NCBI GenBank assembly: GCA_934675205.1
Contig: CAKUPQ010000001.1
Span: 310,001 to 374,000 of the forward strand
Direction of reading: 5' to 3'
Length of the DNA stretch: 64,000 nucleotides
Source: an uncultured Flavobacteriaceae bacterium
GTDB lineage: Bacteria > Bacteroidota > Bacteroidia > Flavobacteriales > Flavobacteriaceae
The translations under genes and the position numbers were made by a program. Below, one piece after another: positions 16,507 to 24,898 of the stretch; the stretch's first letter is position 1; every line of letters starts with the position of its first letter. The notes beneath the pieces are model-generated. The model was not told where the DNA came from and did not search any database. It worked only from the letters and a program-made list of their open reading frames with translations.

Positions 16507-16611
16507 ATGTTTTCTTTTTCAGATATAATGATTGTTCTTGTTTCCGGTTTTGTTGGAGGAGGACTTGGAGCTTTTCTGTATAAGAAGTTGTTTTTAAAAC
16601 CAAAAAAATGA
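16507..16611 (+). CDS. Small single-span membrane protein upstream of msrB
   Basis: 34 codons starting ATG at 16507 and ending in TGA at 16609-16611, which overlaps the msrB ATG at 16608 as ATGA. One hydrophobic helix (about 6-25) contains the glycine-rich run GFVGGGLGAF and is followed by a lysine-rich end (YKKLFLKPKK), giving an inside-positive orientation. The stop-start overlap with a real gene argues that it is translated. Function unknown; it may be a translational leader or a small membrane partner. Confidence 0.5.
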   Translation: MFSFSDIMIVLVSGFVGGGLGAFLYKKLFLKPKK

Positions 16612-17072
16612 AGTATTCTATTTACTTTTTATTTTCTTTACTAATGTTTTCCTGCAACGGACAACAAAACCAAAAAGCTATGACAAATCCGAAAGAATTT
16701 ACCGAACAACAATGGAAAGAAAAACTGACTGACGAAGAATATTATATTTTACGTCAGAAAGGCACAGAACGTGCTTTTACCGGAAAATATTGGGACGTTT
16801 TTGAAGACGGAACGTATCATTGTGCAGGTTGCGGACACAAACTTTTTGATTCCGAAACAAAATTCGACTCGCATTGTGGCTGGCCATCATTTGACAAAGC
16901 CATTGAGGGAAGTGTGATTTACAAAGAAGATTTGTCTTTCGGAATGAAACGGGTTGAGGTTTTGTGTGCCAACTGCAACGGACACCTCGGACACGTTTTT
17001 GATGACGGACCAAAAGAAACAACAGGAATGCGGTATTGTATCAATTCGGTTTCGGTAAAATTGGAAAAATAA
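16608..17072 (+). CDS. msrB: Peptide-methionine (R)-S-oxide reductase, lipoprotein form
   Basis: Reduces the R form of oxidised methionine in proteins. The N-terminus is a lipoprotein signal with lipobox LMFSC (C16), so it is exported and membrane-anchored. The MsrB domain (27-154) has catalytic C143 in RYCINS, the GWPSF loop at 91-95, and a structural zinc site of C72-x2-C75 and C120-x2-C123. Length 154 is normal for a secreted MsrB without MsrA. It overlaps the preceding 34-codon ORF by 4 nt. Confidence 0.95.
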   Translation: MKYSIYFLFSLLMFSCNGQQNQKAMTNPKEFTEQQWKEKLTDEEYYILRQKGTERAFTGKYWDVFEDGTYHCAGCGHKLFDSETKFDSHCGWPSFDKAIEGSVIYKEDLSFGMKRVEVLCANCNGHLGHVFDDGPKETTGMRYCINSVSVKLEK

Positions 17073-17078
17073 TTGGCT

Positions 17079-17768
17079 ATGAAATGTTTATCTCTTTTGA
17101 CAGTATTGATTTCGTTCATCTCGTTTGCTCAAATCGGGCAGTTTGCAATAGTAAATGATGCTGACGGATTTTCAAACATCAGAAGTTCAGCAGAGATTAA
17201 TAAAGAAAATATTATCGAAAAACTCGATAACGGAACTCTTGTGTTTGTTTTTGACATAGAGGGTAATTGGTGTGATATTGATTACGATAAAAATGGGTTT
17301 CAAAACGGATATATCTATAAAAACAGAATACTATTTGTTGAGGATTATCCAAAAATTGATAGACTTTCCGAAACAAAAACAACTATCACTTTTAAAAAAA
17401 ACAATATTGAAATCAATATAATTCAGGAAAAATTTAATCAAAACAAGCACAAACTGACTTTTGACAAACGGGAAGGCTGGCTAAAAGAAATAAACGGAAA
17501 ACCCTTTTTTGGAACAGACGGAAATATCCCAAAGACACAATATCAATCCATTAAAATAAAAATCAACAATAAAAATATTGACCTTCCGAAAACAGCTTTT
17601 TATGATTTATTTGAGCCTAATTGGTATCATACAAAAGTAAATTATGATGAAAAAAATGATGTTTTGTATTTACATTCATTCAATAGTGACGGAGCCGGAG
17701 GATATGCTGTTATTTGGAAAATAGAAAAAGGAAAATATAAAGATAGGCTTGTTGTTTACGGGTTTTAA
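17079..17768 (+). CDS. Secreted SH3-like domain protein
   Basis: 229 residues from the ATG at 17079 (an in-frame TTG 6 nt upstream is less likely). Signal peptide at 1-17 ending FAQ. After it, AIVNDADGFSNIRSSAEINKENII-KL-NG--V-V and GNWCDIDYD resemble a bacterial SH3 domain (about 22-85). The rest is unrecognised. It lies 6 nt after msrB, probably in the same transcript. Likely periplasmic or surface-exposed; function unknown. Confidence 0.75.
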   Translation: MKCLSLLTVLISFISFAQIGQFAIVNDADGFSNIRSSAEINKENIIEKLDNGTLVFVFDIEGNWCDIDYDKNGFQNGYIYKNRILFVEDYPKIDRLSETKTTITFKKNNIEINIIQEKFNQNKHKLTFDKREGWLKEINGKPFFGTDGNIPKTQYQSIKIKINNKNIDLPKTAFYDLFEPNWYHTKVNYDEKNDVLYLHSFNSDGAGGYAVIWKIEKGKYKDRLVVYGF

Positions 17769-17784
17769 ATTTGGTAAATTTTCT

Positions 17785-17792
17785 TATTTTTG
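17785..17792 (+). promoter_or_regulatory. -7 box upstream of parE
   Basis: TATTTTTG at 17785-17792. The word TTTTTGTCAAAC occurs here and again 25 nt downstream (17813), a short direct repeat before the ATG at 17841. Confidence 0.45.
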
Positions 17793-17840
17793 TCAAACTC
17801 AAAAGTAGCTGTTTTTGTCAAACAGATTTAAGGCTTAACT

Positions 17841-19691
17841 ATGCAGGAAACACAATATACAGAAGACAACATACGTTCGCTCGATTGGAAAGAGCACATC
17901 AGAATGCGTCCGGGAATGTACATCGGAAAATTGGGAGATGGTTCTTCTCCTGATGACGGAATTTACATCCTTTTAAAAGAGGTAATCGACAACTCGATTG
18001 ACGAATTCGTAATGGGAACGGGAAAAACAATCGAAGTTACCATTAAGGACAAAACCGTTACCGTTCGTGATTACGGACGTGGAATTCCACTCGGAAAAGT
18101 GGTTGATGTGGTTTCTAAAATGAATACAGGAGGAAAATACGATTCCCTTGCTTTTAAAAAATCAGTCGGACTGAACGGAGTCGGAACGAAAGCTGTAAAT
18201 GCACTTTCTTCATTTTTCAGAGTGGAATCTGTGAGGGACAACCAAACCAAAGCAGCTGAATTTTCGGCCGGAAATCTCACAACCGAAGAAAATATAACCG
18301 AAACCACAAGACGAAAAGGAACAAAAGTCAGTTTTATTGCTGATGATACGATTTTCAAAAACTACAAATTCCGAAACGAATATGTGGTGCGAATGCTTAA
18401 AAATTACTGTTATCTGAATCGTGGATTAACGATAATTTATAACGGAGAAAAATTCTTTTCGGACAACGGACTCAAAGATTTATTGGAAGAAACCATTAAC
18501 GAAGAGGATATGGTTTATCCGATTATTCATCTTTCGGGAGAGGATATCGAAATTGCGATTACTCACAGCAAAACCCAATATTCAGAGGAATATCACTCAT
18601 TCGTAAACGGACAAAACACCACTCAGGGAGGAACGCATCTCGGAGCTTTCAGAGAGGCAGTTGCCAGAACAATCCGTGAGTTTTACAACAAGCCTTTTGA
18701 GGCATCAGACATCAGAAAATCAATCGTAAGTGCTGTCAGCATTAAGGTTATTGAGCCTGTTTTTGAATCACAAACCAAAACCAAATTAGGCTCAACCGAA
18801 ATGGGAGAAAATCTTCCGTCTGTACGAACGTATATCAATGATTTCGTAAAGACGAATTTGGATAATTTCCTACACAAAAACCCCGAAACAGCTGATGCTT
18901 TACTACGTAAAATATTACAGGCAGAACGGGAACGAAAAGAACTTTCTGGAATTAGAAAATTAGCAAAAGAACGGGCTAAAAAAGCAAGTCTTCACAACAA
19001 AAAACTACGTGATTGCAGAGTTCATTTACCCGATTCTAAAAACCCGCTCAGTTTAGAAAGTACACTTTTTATTACGGAGGGAGATTCGGCAAGTGGTTCG
19101 ATTACCAAATCTCGAAATGTAAACACACAAGCAGTTTTTTCACTTCGTGGAAAACCCCTGAATTCCTACGGAATGAGTAAGAAAATTGTTTATGAAAACG
19201 AGGAATTTAACCTGCTTCAAGCGGCTTTGGATATTGAAGAAGATATGGAAAACCTCCGTTACAACAACATCGTAATCGCAACCGATGCTGATGTGGACGG
19301 AATGCACATTCGTTTACTTTTGATTACGTTTTTCCTTCAATTTTTCCCTGAACTCATCAAAGACGGACATTTGTATATCTTGCAAACTCCACTTTTCAGA
19401 GTCAGAAACAAGAAAGAAACGATTTATTGTTATTCAGAAGAAGAACGAAGAAATGCTATCGAAAAACTCAAACCAAAACCCGAAATCACACGGTTTAAAG
19501 GATTGGGAGAAATTTCTCCTGATGAGTTCAAACATTTTATTGGAGAAAGTATTCGTCTTGACCCTGTTATGATGGACAAAGCAATGTCTATCGAAAAATT
19601 GTTGGAATTCTATATGGGAAAAAACACACCTGACAGACAAGAATTTATTATCAAAAATTTGAAAGTTGAGCTTGATGTAGTTGAGGATTGA
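17841..19691 (+). CDS. parE: DNA topoisomerase IV subunit B
   Basis: ATPase subunit of the type II topoisomerase that unlinks daughter chromosomes. GHKL ATPase motifs: [10 protein letters not shown] (49-58), DYGRGIPL near 76, GGKYD and [14 protein letters not shown] near 108. The TOPRIM domain has [14 protein letters not shown] (about 410) and [11 protein letters not shown]. Length 616 and the start [19 protein letters not shown] fit the ParE branch of Bacteroidota and not GyrB (about 640). In many relatives parC follows closely; here the next gene is a small membrane protein and no parC is seen in the window. Confidence 0.94.
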   Translation: MQETQYTEDNIRSLDWKEHIRMRPGMYIGKLGDGSSPDDGIYILLKEVIDNSIDEFVMGTGKTIEVTIKDKTVTVRDYGRGIPLGKVVDVVSKMNTGGKYDSLAFKKSVGLNGVGTKAVNALSSFFRVESVRDNQTKAAEFSAGNLTTEENITETTRRKGTKVSFIADDTIFKNYKFRNEYVVRMLKNYCYLNRGLTIIYNGEKFFSDNGLKDLLEETINEEDMVYPIIHLSGEDIEIAITHSKTQYSEEYHSFVNGQNTTQGGTHLGAFREAVARTIREFYNKPFEASDIRKSIVSAVSIKVIEPVFESQTKTKLGSTEMGENLPSVRTYINDFVKTNLDNFLHKNPETADALLRKILQAERERKELSGIRKLAKERAKKASLHNKKLRDCRVHLPDSKNPLSLESTLFITEGDSASGSITKSRNVNTQAVFSLRGKPLNSYGMSKKIVYENEEFNLLQAALDIEEDMENLRYNNIVIATDADVDGMHIRLLLITFFLQFFPELIKDGHLYILQTPLFRVRNKKETIYCYSEEERRNAIEKLKPKPEITRFKGLGEISPDEFKHFIGESIRLDPVMMDKAMSIEKLLEFYMGKNTPDRQEFIIKNLKVELDVVED

Positions 19692-19701
19692 TTTGTAAAT
19701 T

Positions 19702-20124
19702 ATGACAAAAGAAGAACTACAAAAGATAATCAATTCATTTGATGAAGAAACCTTGAAAAAGCAAGCTGTTTTTGGTGTTTCTCAATATGGAGGTGGCTCT
19801 GACGAAAGTTTTATCAGAGCAAACAAGCAAGGTCTTGAGTTATTTGCACTTAAATTATTAAAATCTGCTCGTGATACCGAAATGGTTCTTTCAAGCAAAG
19901 AAAAGAATATCATTCCATTAAACTATGACGAAAATTGGATAGATGAAAACAGCGATACCTTTATCCAATATATCGAACCGATAGCTGACAGTCAAAAGTC
20001 AAAAGTAAACATCAAAAATAATCTTACCAATAAGATAATAACTCTTGGGTTTCAAATAGGTTTTATATTTTTGATAATAACCATACTTATTGGTATCGGA
20101 ACAATAATAGGTTGGATTTTTTAG
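19702..20124 (+). CDS. Hypothetical membrane protein, C-terminal anchor
   Basis: 140 residues, 10 nt after parE. Mostly soluble and charged in the first 105 residues (DEETLKKQAVFGVSQYGGGSDES), then one strong hydrophobic helix of about 25 residues near the C-terminus (GFQIGFIFLIITILIGIG), a tail-anchored layout. No domain recognised. Its position suggests read-through from parE. Confidence 0.6.
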   Translation: MTKEELQKIINSFDEETLKKQAVFGVSQYGGGSDESFIRANKQGLELFALKLLKSARDTEMVLSSKEKNIIPLNYDENWIDENSDTFIQYIEPIADSQKSKVNIKNNLTNKIITLGFQIGFIFLIITILIGIGTIIGWIF

Positions 20125-20172
20125 TAGAAATTAAGACAAATTCAAAATCTCAACTCTGACTAAAAGAGCTTT

Positions 20173-21135
20173 TTATTTCTCTCTGTTCAGCACAGGCAAA
20201 AGGAAAAGCGAAACTAATCCCAAAACAATCGTAAAAGCCATTTGAGCAGTCCATACTACCCAGCCAAAGGCTGTCCCGACTGTTGCGGTTATTCCGTAAA
20301 AAAGCAGGATTTCGGAAACCAAAAACGGGTACGAACCCAATCCGTTGTTGGTAAAAGCAATGGCAATACTCCCGACTACAAAAGTCGTCAGAACAGCCGT
20401 AAAACTCAAGTCGGAAGTTTCAGAAAAAGCGAAAATCGAAACCCAAAACATCAGCACATACGAAACCCAAATGAGTATCGTATAAAACAAAAACTGCCAT
20501 TTGGTTTTCATATTTACAACACTTAAAATCCCTTCTTTAAGTCCTGAAAGTTTTTCTTTTAGGGTTAAAATAAATTTTATTTTGGAATATCTATAAATCG
20601 TAAACAAAACAACAGAAAACAGGACTCCTATTGTTCCGAACAGGATTATTTTTTCCTGTGGAATATAGTCCAAAATAAAGGTTTTTACGATGTCAAATTG
20701 CAGGAAAAAAATCAAAGCCACCATGGCAAAAAGCACAACCAAATCAACAACTCTTTCGGCTATAATTGTTCCGAATCCTTTGTCAAACGGAACATTGTCA
20801 TAATTTTTCAGTACCAAAGCCCGTGAAATTTCTCCCGAACGAGGGATAAACATATTCATCAGATAACTTACATTGACAGCCAAAAACTGATTCTTAAACG
20901 GAACATTATACCCCAAGTGTTCCAACGTGTATTTCCATCGGTACGAACGGGCAAACGAAGCAATAAATCCGAAAATTATAGAAATAAAAATGTAGAAATA
21001 ATTAGCGTTTTTGAAGTTGAGCTTTATCTGTTCGAGCTCTTCTTTGGAAAACTGATTATAGGCATACACAATAAAAAAAATTCCCAAAATCAAGGGAATT
21101 ATAATCGAAAGCCATTTTTTAATCGGTTTGCTCAA
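20173..21135 (-). CDS. YbhN/UPF0104 flippase-like membrane protein
   Basis: 320 residues with about eight transmembrane helices and the lysylphosphatidylglycerol synthase transmembrane fold. Characteristic pieces are the SFARSYRWKYTLEHLGY segment near 61, the FIPRSGEISRALVLKNYD block near 97, GFGTIIAERVVDLVVLF near 118 and the C-terminal NNGLGSYPFLVSEILLFYG. It lacks the C-terminal synthase domain. It starts 2 nt after panD, so it is likely co-transcribed with panD. Presumed lipid or glycolipid transport; substrate unknown. Confidence 0.85.
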   Translation of the reverse strand: MSKPIKKWLSIIIPLILGIFFIVYAYNQFSKEELEQIKLNFKNANYFYIFISIIFGFIASFARSYRWKYTLEHLGYNVPFKNQFLAVNVSYLMNMFIPRSGEISRALVLKNYDNVPFDKGFGTIIAERVVDLVVLFAMVALIFFLQFDIVKTFILDYIPQEKIILFGTIGVLFSVVLFTIYRYSKIKFILTLKEKLSGLKEGILSVVNMKTKWQFLFYTILIWVSYVLMFWVSIFAFSETSDLSFTAVLTTFVVGSIAIAFTNNGLGSYPFLVSEILLFYGITATVGTAFGWVVWTAQMAFTIVLGLVSLFLLPVLNREK

Positions 21136-21137
21136 AA

Positions 21138-21488
21138 TTATTTCAATAAATTAGTTTTTTCGTCCGGGAAAATAATAGTCGGTTTGAACGTTTTTGCCTG
21201 TTCAAAATCCATTGAGGCATACGAAATAATGATAATAATATCGCCTTTTTGGACTTTTCGTGCAGCAGGACCGTTGAGGGTAATTTCCCCACTTTTTCGG
21301 TTTCCTTTTATGACATAGGTATCAAAACGCTCTCCGTTGTTTATGTTCACGATATAAACCCGCTCTCCTTCGATAATATTGGAAGCCTCCATTAAATCCT
21401 CGTCAATAGTGATGCTCCCGATATAATTCAAATCAGCTCCTGTTACGGCAACTCGGTGTATTTTCGATTTTAAAACTTCAATTTTCAT
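21138..21488 (-). CDS. panD: Aspartate 1-decarboxylase proenzyme
   Basis: Makes beta-alanine for pantothenate and CoA. The proenzyme cleaves itself between G24 and S25 ([10 protein letters not shown]), S25 becoming the pyruvoyl cofactor. Other conserved residues: K9 and H11 in LKSKIHRV, Y58-like GERFDTYVI, and NGPAARK near 73. Length 116 is normal. panC lies 49 nt upstream in the same direction, so pantothenate genes are clustered. A TACTTTTG box ends 4 nt before the ATG, implying a separate, nearly leaderless transcript. Confidence 0.96.
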   Translation of the reverse strand: MKIEVLKSKIHRVAVTGADLNYIGSITIDEDLMEASNIIEGERVYIVNINNGERFDTYVIKGNRKSGEITLNGPAARKVQKGDIIIIISYASMDFEQAKTFKPTIIFPDEKTNLLK

Positions 21489-21492
21489 TCTG

Positions 21493-21500
21493 CAAAAGTA
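21493..21500 (-). promoter_or_regulatory. -7 box of panD, 4 nt from the start codon
   Basis: TACTTTTG on the minus strand followed by CAGA and the ATG. The start of transcription would coincide almost with the ATG. Confidence 0.5.
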
Positions 21501-21537
21501 ATATTTTTTTGTAGAGCTACATAATTATATACCTCTA

Positions 21538-22383
21538 CTAAAGTGGAATAGTATCAATAAGCCTTACACCTCCGATATGCACCGCTATAAAAGCTCTGTA
21601 ATCTTTAGACGAAAAATACTTATTGGTTGGTTCTAATGTTTTGCTGTCTGCAACGATAAAATATTCCAACTCCATCTGTTTGTGTTTTTTAAAAGTTCGC
21701 TCAACATACAAACGAACGGATAGCAACGATTGGGTTTTAAGTTTATTTTTTGCCTTGCAAAGTGTTTGATAAATAACCCCGGCTTGCTTTCGTTCTTCTT
21801 CAGAAAGTCTTTCGTTTCGAGAACTCATTGCCAATCCGTTGGGTTCTCTCATAATCGGACAAACGGAAATTATTACGGGCAGATTATGCTTTTTTACCAA
21901 CTTTTTGATGATAAGACATTGCTGATAATCTTTTTCTCCGAAATAGGCATAGGTAGGCTGTACGATTTCAAAGAGTTTTTTCACGATTGTTCCGACTCCG
22001 TCAAAGTGTCCAGGACGGAATTTCCCTTCTAACTGGTGTTCTAATCCGTCAAAATCAAATTTTTTCGAAACGATGTTTCCTTCGTAAATATCCTCTACAG
22101 ATGGAGCATAAATGATTACTTTTTTATTTAATTTTTTGATTTTATCTACATCAGCGTCAAAAGTTCTCGGGTATTTTTCTAAATCTTCCGGATTATTAAA
22201 CTGGGTCGGATTCACAAAAACACTAACAACAGTTATTTTGTTCCGACTTAATGATTTTTTGATAAGCGAAAGATGTCCTACATGTAAAGCTCCCATTGTC
22301 GGAACAAAACCTATAGTTTTTGCATCATTAATAAACGGGGCTAAATGGGCTTTCAGCTCTTTTTGATTCGTAAAAACAATCAT
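21538..22383 (-). CDS. panC: Pantothenate synthetase
   Basis: Joins pantoate and beta-alanine with ATP to give pantothenate. Motifs: PTMGALHVGHLSLI with the HxGH nucleotide site, VSVFVNPTQF, FGEKDYQQ, and the KMSKS-like loop AMSSRNERL. 281 residues from the ATG at 22383, which aligns with the family (MIVFTNQKEL). The longer frame to 22455 would start upstream of the -7 box at 22404-22411 and overlap the divergent glgA-like promoter. Confidence 0.96.
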   Translation of the reverse strand: MIVFTNQKELKAHLAPFINDAKTIGFVPTMGALHVGHLSLIKKSLSRNKITVVSVFVNPTQFNNPEDLEKYPRTFDADVDKIKKLNKKVIIYAPSVEDIYEGNIVSKKFDFDGLEHQLEGKFRPGHFDGVGTIVKKLFEIVQPTYAYFGEKDYQQCLIIKKLVKKHNLPVIISVCPIMREPNGLAMSSRNERLSEEERKQAGVIYQTLCKAKNKLKTQSLLSVRLYVERTFKKHKQMELEYFIVADSKTLEPTNKYFSSKDYRAFIAVHIGGVRLIDTIPL

Positions 22384-22403
22384 CCTCAATCTGTATTTGG
22401 GTG

Positions 22404-22411
22404 CAAACTTA
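22404..22411 (-). promoter_or_regulatory. -7 box of panC
   Basis: TAAGTTTG on the minus strand, 20 nt upstream of the ATG at 22383; supports the short panC start. Confidence 0.5.
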
Positions 22412-22442
22412 CTGATTTGATTTATAATTGCATAAATTTTTG

Positions 22443-22450
22443 TAACTTTG
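22443..22450 (+). promoter_or_regulatory. -7 box of the glgA-like operon
   Basis: TAACTTTG at 22443-22450, 30 nt before the ATG at 22481, divergent from the panC promoter. Confidence 0.55.
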
Positions 22451-22480
22451 CACACTATCCTGTGTTAAAGATTAAGACTT

Positions 22481-23296
22481 ATGAAAGAGAATAAAATATT
22501 GTATGTGTCAAGTGAGGTTGTTCCTTATTTAGAAGAAAATGAAATTTCTTCCGCTTCATACGATATACCTAAAATGATAAATGACATAGGGGGGCAGATA
22601 CGTATTTTTATGCCTCGTTACGGAAATATCAACGAAAGAAGACACCAACTACACGAAGTTATCCGTCTTTCGGGAATGAATTTGGTCATTAATGATGTAG
22701 ATATGCCTTTGGTAATTAAGGTTGCTTCTATTCCGAAAGAGAGAATTCAGGTTTATTTTATAGATAATGACGAATACTTCAAACGGAAAGCCATTTATGA
22801 AGACGAAGAGGGAAACCTTTTTGAAGACAATGACGAAAGGGCTATTTTCTTTGCCAAAGGAGTAGTCGAAACCATCAAAAAACTGAATTGGATTCCCGAT
22901 ATTATCCACGTTCACGGGTGGTTATCGTCTTTATTGCCTTTGTACATGAAACATTATTATGCGAATGATAAGCTATTTGAAGACACCAAAATAGTTACTT
23001 CTGTTTATCAGCAGGCTTTTGACGGAACACTTTCGATAGAACTGAAAGAAAAACTTCTTTTTGACAAAATTCCTGTCGATATTGTTGCTTCTTTAGATTG
23101 TCCGAATTGTGAGAATGTAATGAAGTCGGCTATTGAAAATTCTGATGCTGTGGTTATTGCATCAGAAGATATTTCGCCAACTTTAACAGAATTTATAGAA
23201 TCTTCGGGAAAACCTTTTTTACCTTTCGTGCCGAAAGAATCCTTTGCGAAAGCTTATACGGATTTTTATAAAAATCACGTTTTATCATTAAAATAA
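22481..23296 (+). CDS. Glycogen/starch synthase N-terminal domain protein
   Basis: 271 residues that match only the N-terminal Rossmann half of GT5 glycogen synthases: KILYVSSEVVPY at the start, the RIFMPRYG segment near 42, then DIIHVHGWLSSLLPLYMK near 137. The C-terminal half with the nucleotide-sugar site of a GT-B enzyme (about 200 more residues) is missing, and the frame ends cleanly before the next gene. In addition the N-terminal ADP-glucose loop KTGGL is not visible. It is therefore probably not a complete synthase; a role in binding or regulation is possible. First gene of an operon with DUF4270 and glmS. Confidence 0.8.
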   Translation: MKENKILYVSSEVVPYLEENEISSASYDIPKMINDIGGQIRIFMPRYGNINERRHQLHEVIRLSGMNLVINDVDMPLVIKVASIPKERIQVYFIDNDEYFKRKAIYEDEEGNLFEDNDERAIFFAKGVVETIKKLNWIPDIIHVHGWLSSLLPLYMKHYYANDKLFEDTKIVTSVYQQAFDGTLSIELKEKLLFDKIPVDIVASLDCPNCENVMKSAIENSDAVVIASEDISPTLTEFIESSGKPFLPFVPKESFAKAYTDFYKNHVLSLK

Positions 23297-23303
23297 ATTG
23301 AAT

Positions 23304-24893
23304 ATGAGGACAGCCTCTTTCTTTAAAAAAGGTTTACTTTTTCTGTTTGCAGGATTACTTTGGTCTTGTGATGACGAGTTTAGTTCGGTAGGGTCTGATA
23401 TTGTTGGAAACGAAAACCTCAATATGGAATCTGCATCATTTGATGTTGTTGCTTACAACAGAGCTACGGGAGCGATACAATCCAACAGTTTGCCACTGAA
23501 TAGTTTGGGAGTGATTGACAACTCCGTTTTCGGAAAGTCTGTAATAAGCTATGTAACCCAAGTGCAATTTGTATCAGGAACAAATCCGACTTTGAATATT
23601 GCTAATCCGACGGTTACAAAAGTAGTGCTTACCATTCCGTATTTCAACACATTAGAATCAACCGATGATGACGGAAACAACACCTATAAATTAGATTCGC
23701 TTTACGGAAATGCCAATAATAAGTTCCGACTTAATATATATGAGTCAGGGTATTATTTGAGAGATTTTGACCCATCGACAAATTTTGAGGAAGCTCAAAA
23801 GTACTATTCCGATTTATACAATGACATTTATACTGTCAGAAACCCCAGCCGACTGAACAATTCTGATGAGGTAGCTCAAAACGATGCTTTTTTCTTTGAT
23901 AAATCAGAACACATTGTTTATGAAGATGAAACAGCAGAAGAGCTTGTCGTTTCAAAACGTGAAACCCCACAAATGAAAATCGAGCTGGACAACACCTTTT
24001 TTCAAAACAAAATTTTCAATGCTCCTGCAGGGCAAATGGATAACAACAATACGTTTGCATCTTATTTCAAAGGATTGTTTTTTCAGGTGGAAGATTTAGG
24101 ACAAGGTAGTCAAATGGCACAGCTTAATTTTGCTCAAGGAAAAATCACAATTCACTACACCACTCCGGCAGAGGAGGAAGATGAAGAAGACACAGAGGGT
24201 ACGGTTATTCTGAATCTTGGAGGAAATACGGTAAGCCTTGTTCAGAATCAGTTTTCGTCAAATTATACAACTGCATTGACCTCTGCAAATGAAGTTACGG
24301 GAGATGAAAAGCTGTATATAAAAGGTAGCGAAGGGTCTGTTGCTTATATCAATTTGTTCAGTAATACCGAAGAATTAGAACAGTTAAAAGAACAGGTCGA
24401 AAGCGAGAATTGGCTTATCAACGAGGCAAATCTTGTTTTTTATATTGACAAATCACAAATGGACAACCTTGACGATATTCCTTTTAGAGTATTTTTGTTT
24501 GATGCAGACAATAATGCTCCTCTGATTGATTATTCTTATGATACCACGACATACGCTTTGTTCCGTAAATTTGACAAATATATCCACGGAGGTATTATGG
24601 AAAAAGATTCGGACGGAAAAGGATACAGATATAAGTTCAGAATAACAAAACACATCAGCAATTTACTTAAAGTGTCTGATACTGAAAACGTTAAAATAGG
24701 AATTTCCTTAACGGAAAATATCAATCAGATAGGAATGACAACCCTAAAAGACGGTGTCGGACAACCTGATTCAAATCCGTACAGATATGTACCTGTTTCT
24801 TCGATTATGAATCCGCTCGGAACGGTATTATATGGAAATAACACTTCTGACGACAAAAAATTAAAATTAGAAATAATTTACACCAAACCGTAA
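23304..24893 (+). CDS. DUF4270 family lipoprotein
   Basis: 529 residues from the ATG at 23304 (a TTG two codons upstream is rejected). Lipoprotein signal with lipobox LLWSC followed by DDEF, so it is acylated and, with the acidic residues after Cys, likely surface-directed. The body is beta-rich with the family opening SVGSDIVG. An acidic run EEEDEEDTEG lies near 290. It starts 7 nt after the glgA-like gene and ends 5 nt before glmS. This gene order looks like a conserved flavobacterial unit, but the function of DUF4270 is unknown. Confidence 0.88.
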   Translation: MRTASFFKKGLLFLFAGLLWSCDDEFSSVGSDIVGNENLNMESASFDVVAYNRATGAIQSNSLPLNSLGVIDNSVFGKSVISYVTQVQFVSGTNPTLNIANPTVTKVVLTIPYFNTLESTDDDGNNTYKLDSLYGNANNKFRLNIYESGYYLRDFDPSTNFEEAQKYYSDLYNDIYTVRNPSRLNNSDEVAQNDAFFFDKSEHIVYEDETAEELVVSKRETPQMKIELDNTFFQNKIFNAPAGQMDNNNTFASYFKGLFFQVEDLGQGSQMAQLNFAQGKITIHYTTPAEEEDEEDTEGTVILNLGGNTVSLVQNQFSSNYTTALTSANEVTGDEKLYIKGSEGSVAYINLFSNTEELEQLKEQVESENWLINEANLVFYIDKSQMDNLDDIPFRVFLFDADNNAPLIDYSYDTTTYALFRKFDKYIHGGIMEKDSDGKGYRYKFRITKHISNLLKVSDTENVKIGISLTENINQIGMTTLKDGVGQPDSNPYRYVPVSSIMNPLGTVLYGNNTSDDKKLKLEIIYTKP

Positions 24894-24898
24894 CTATT

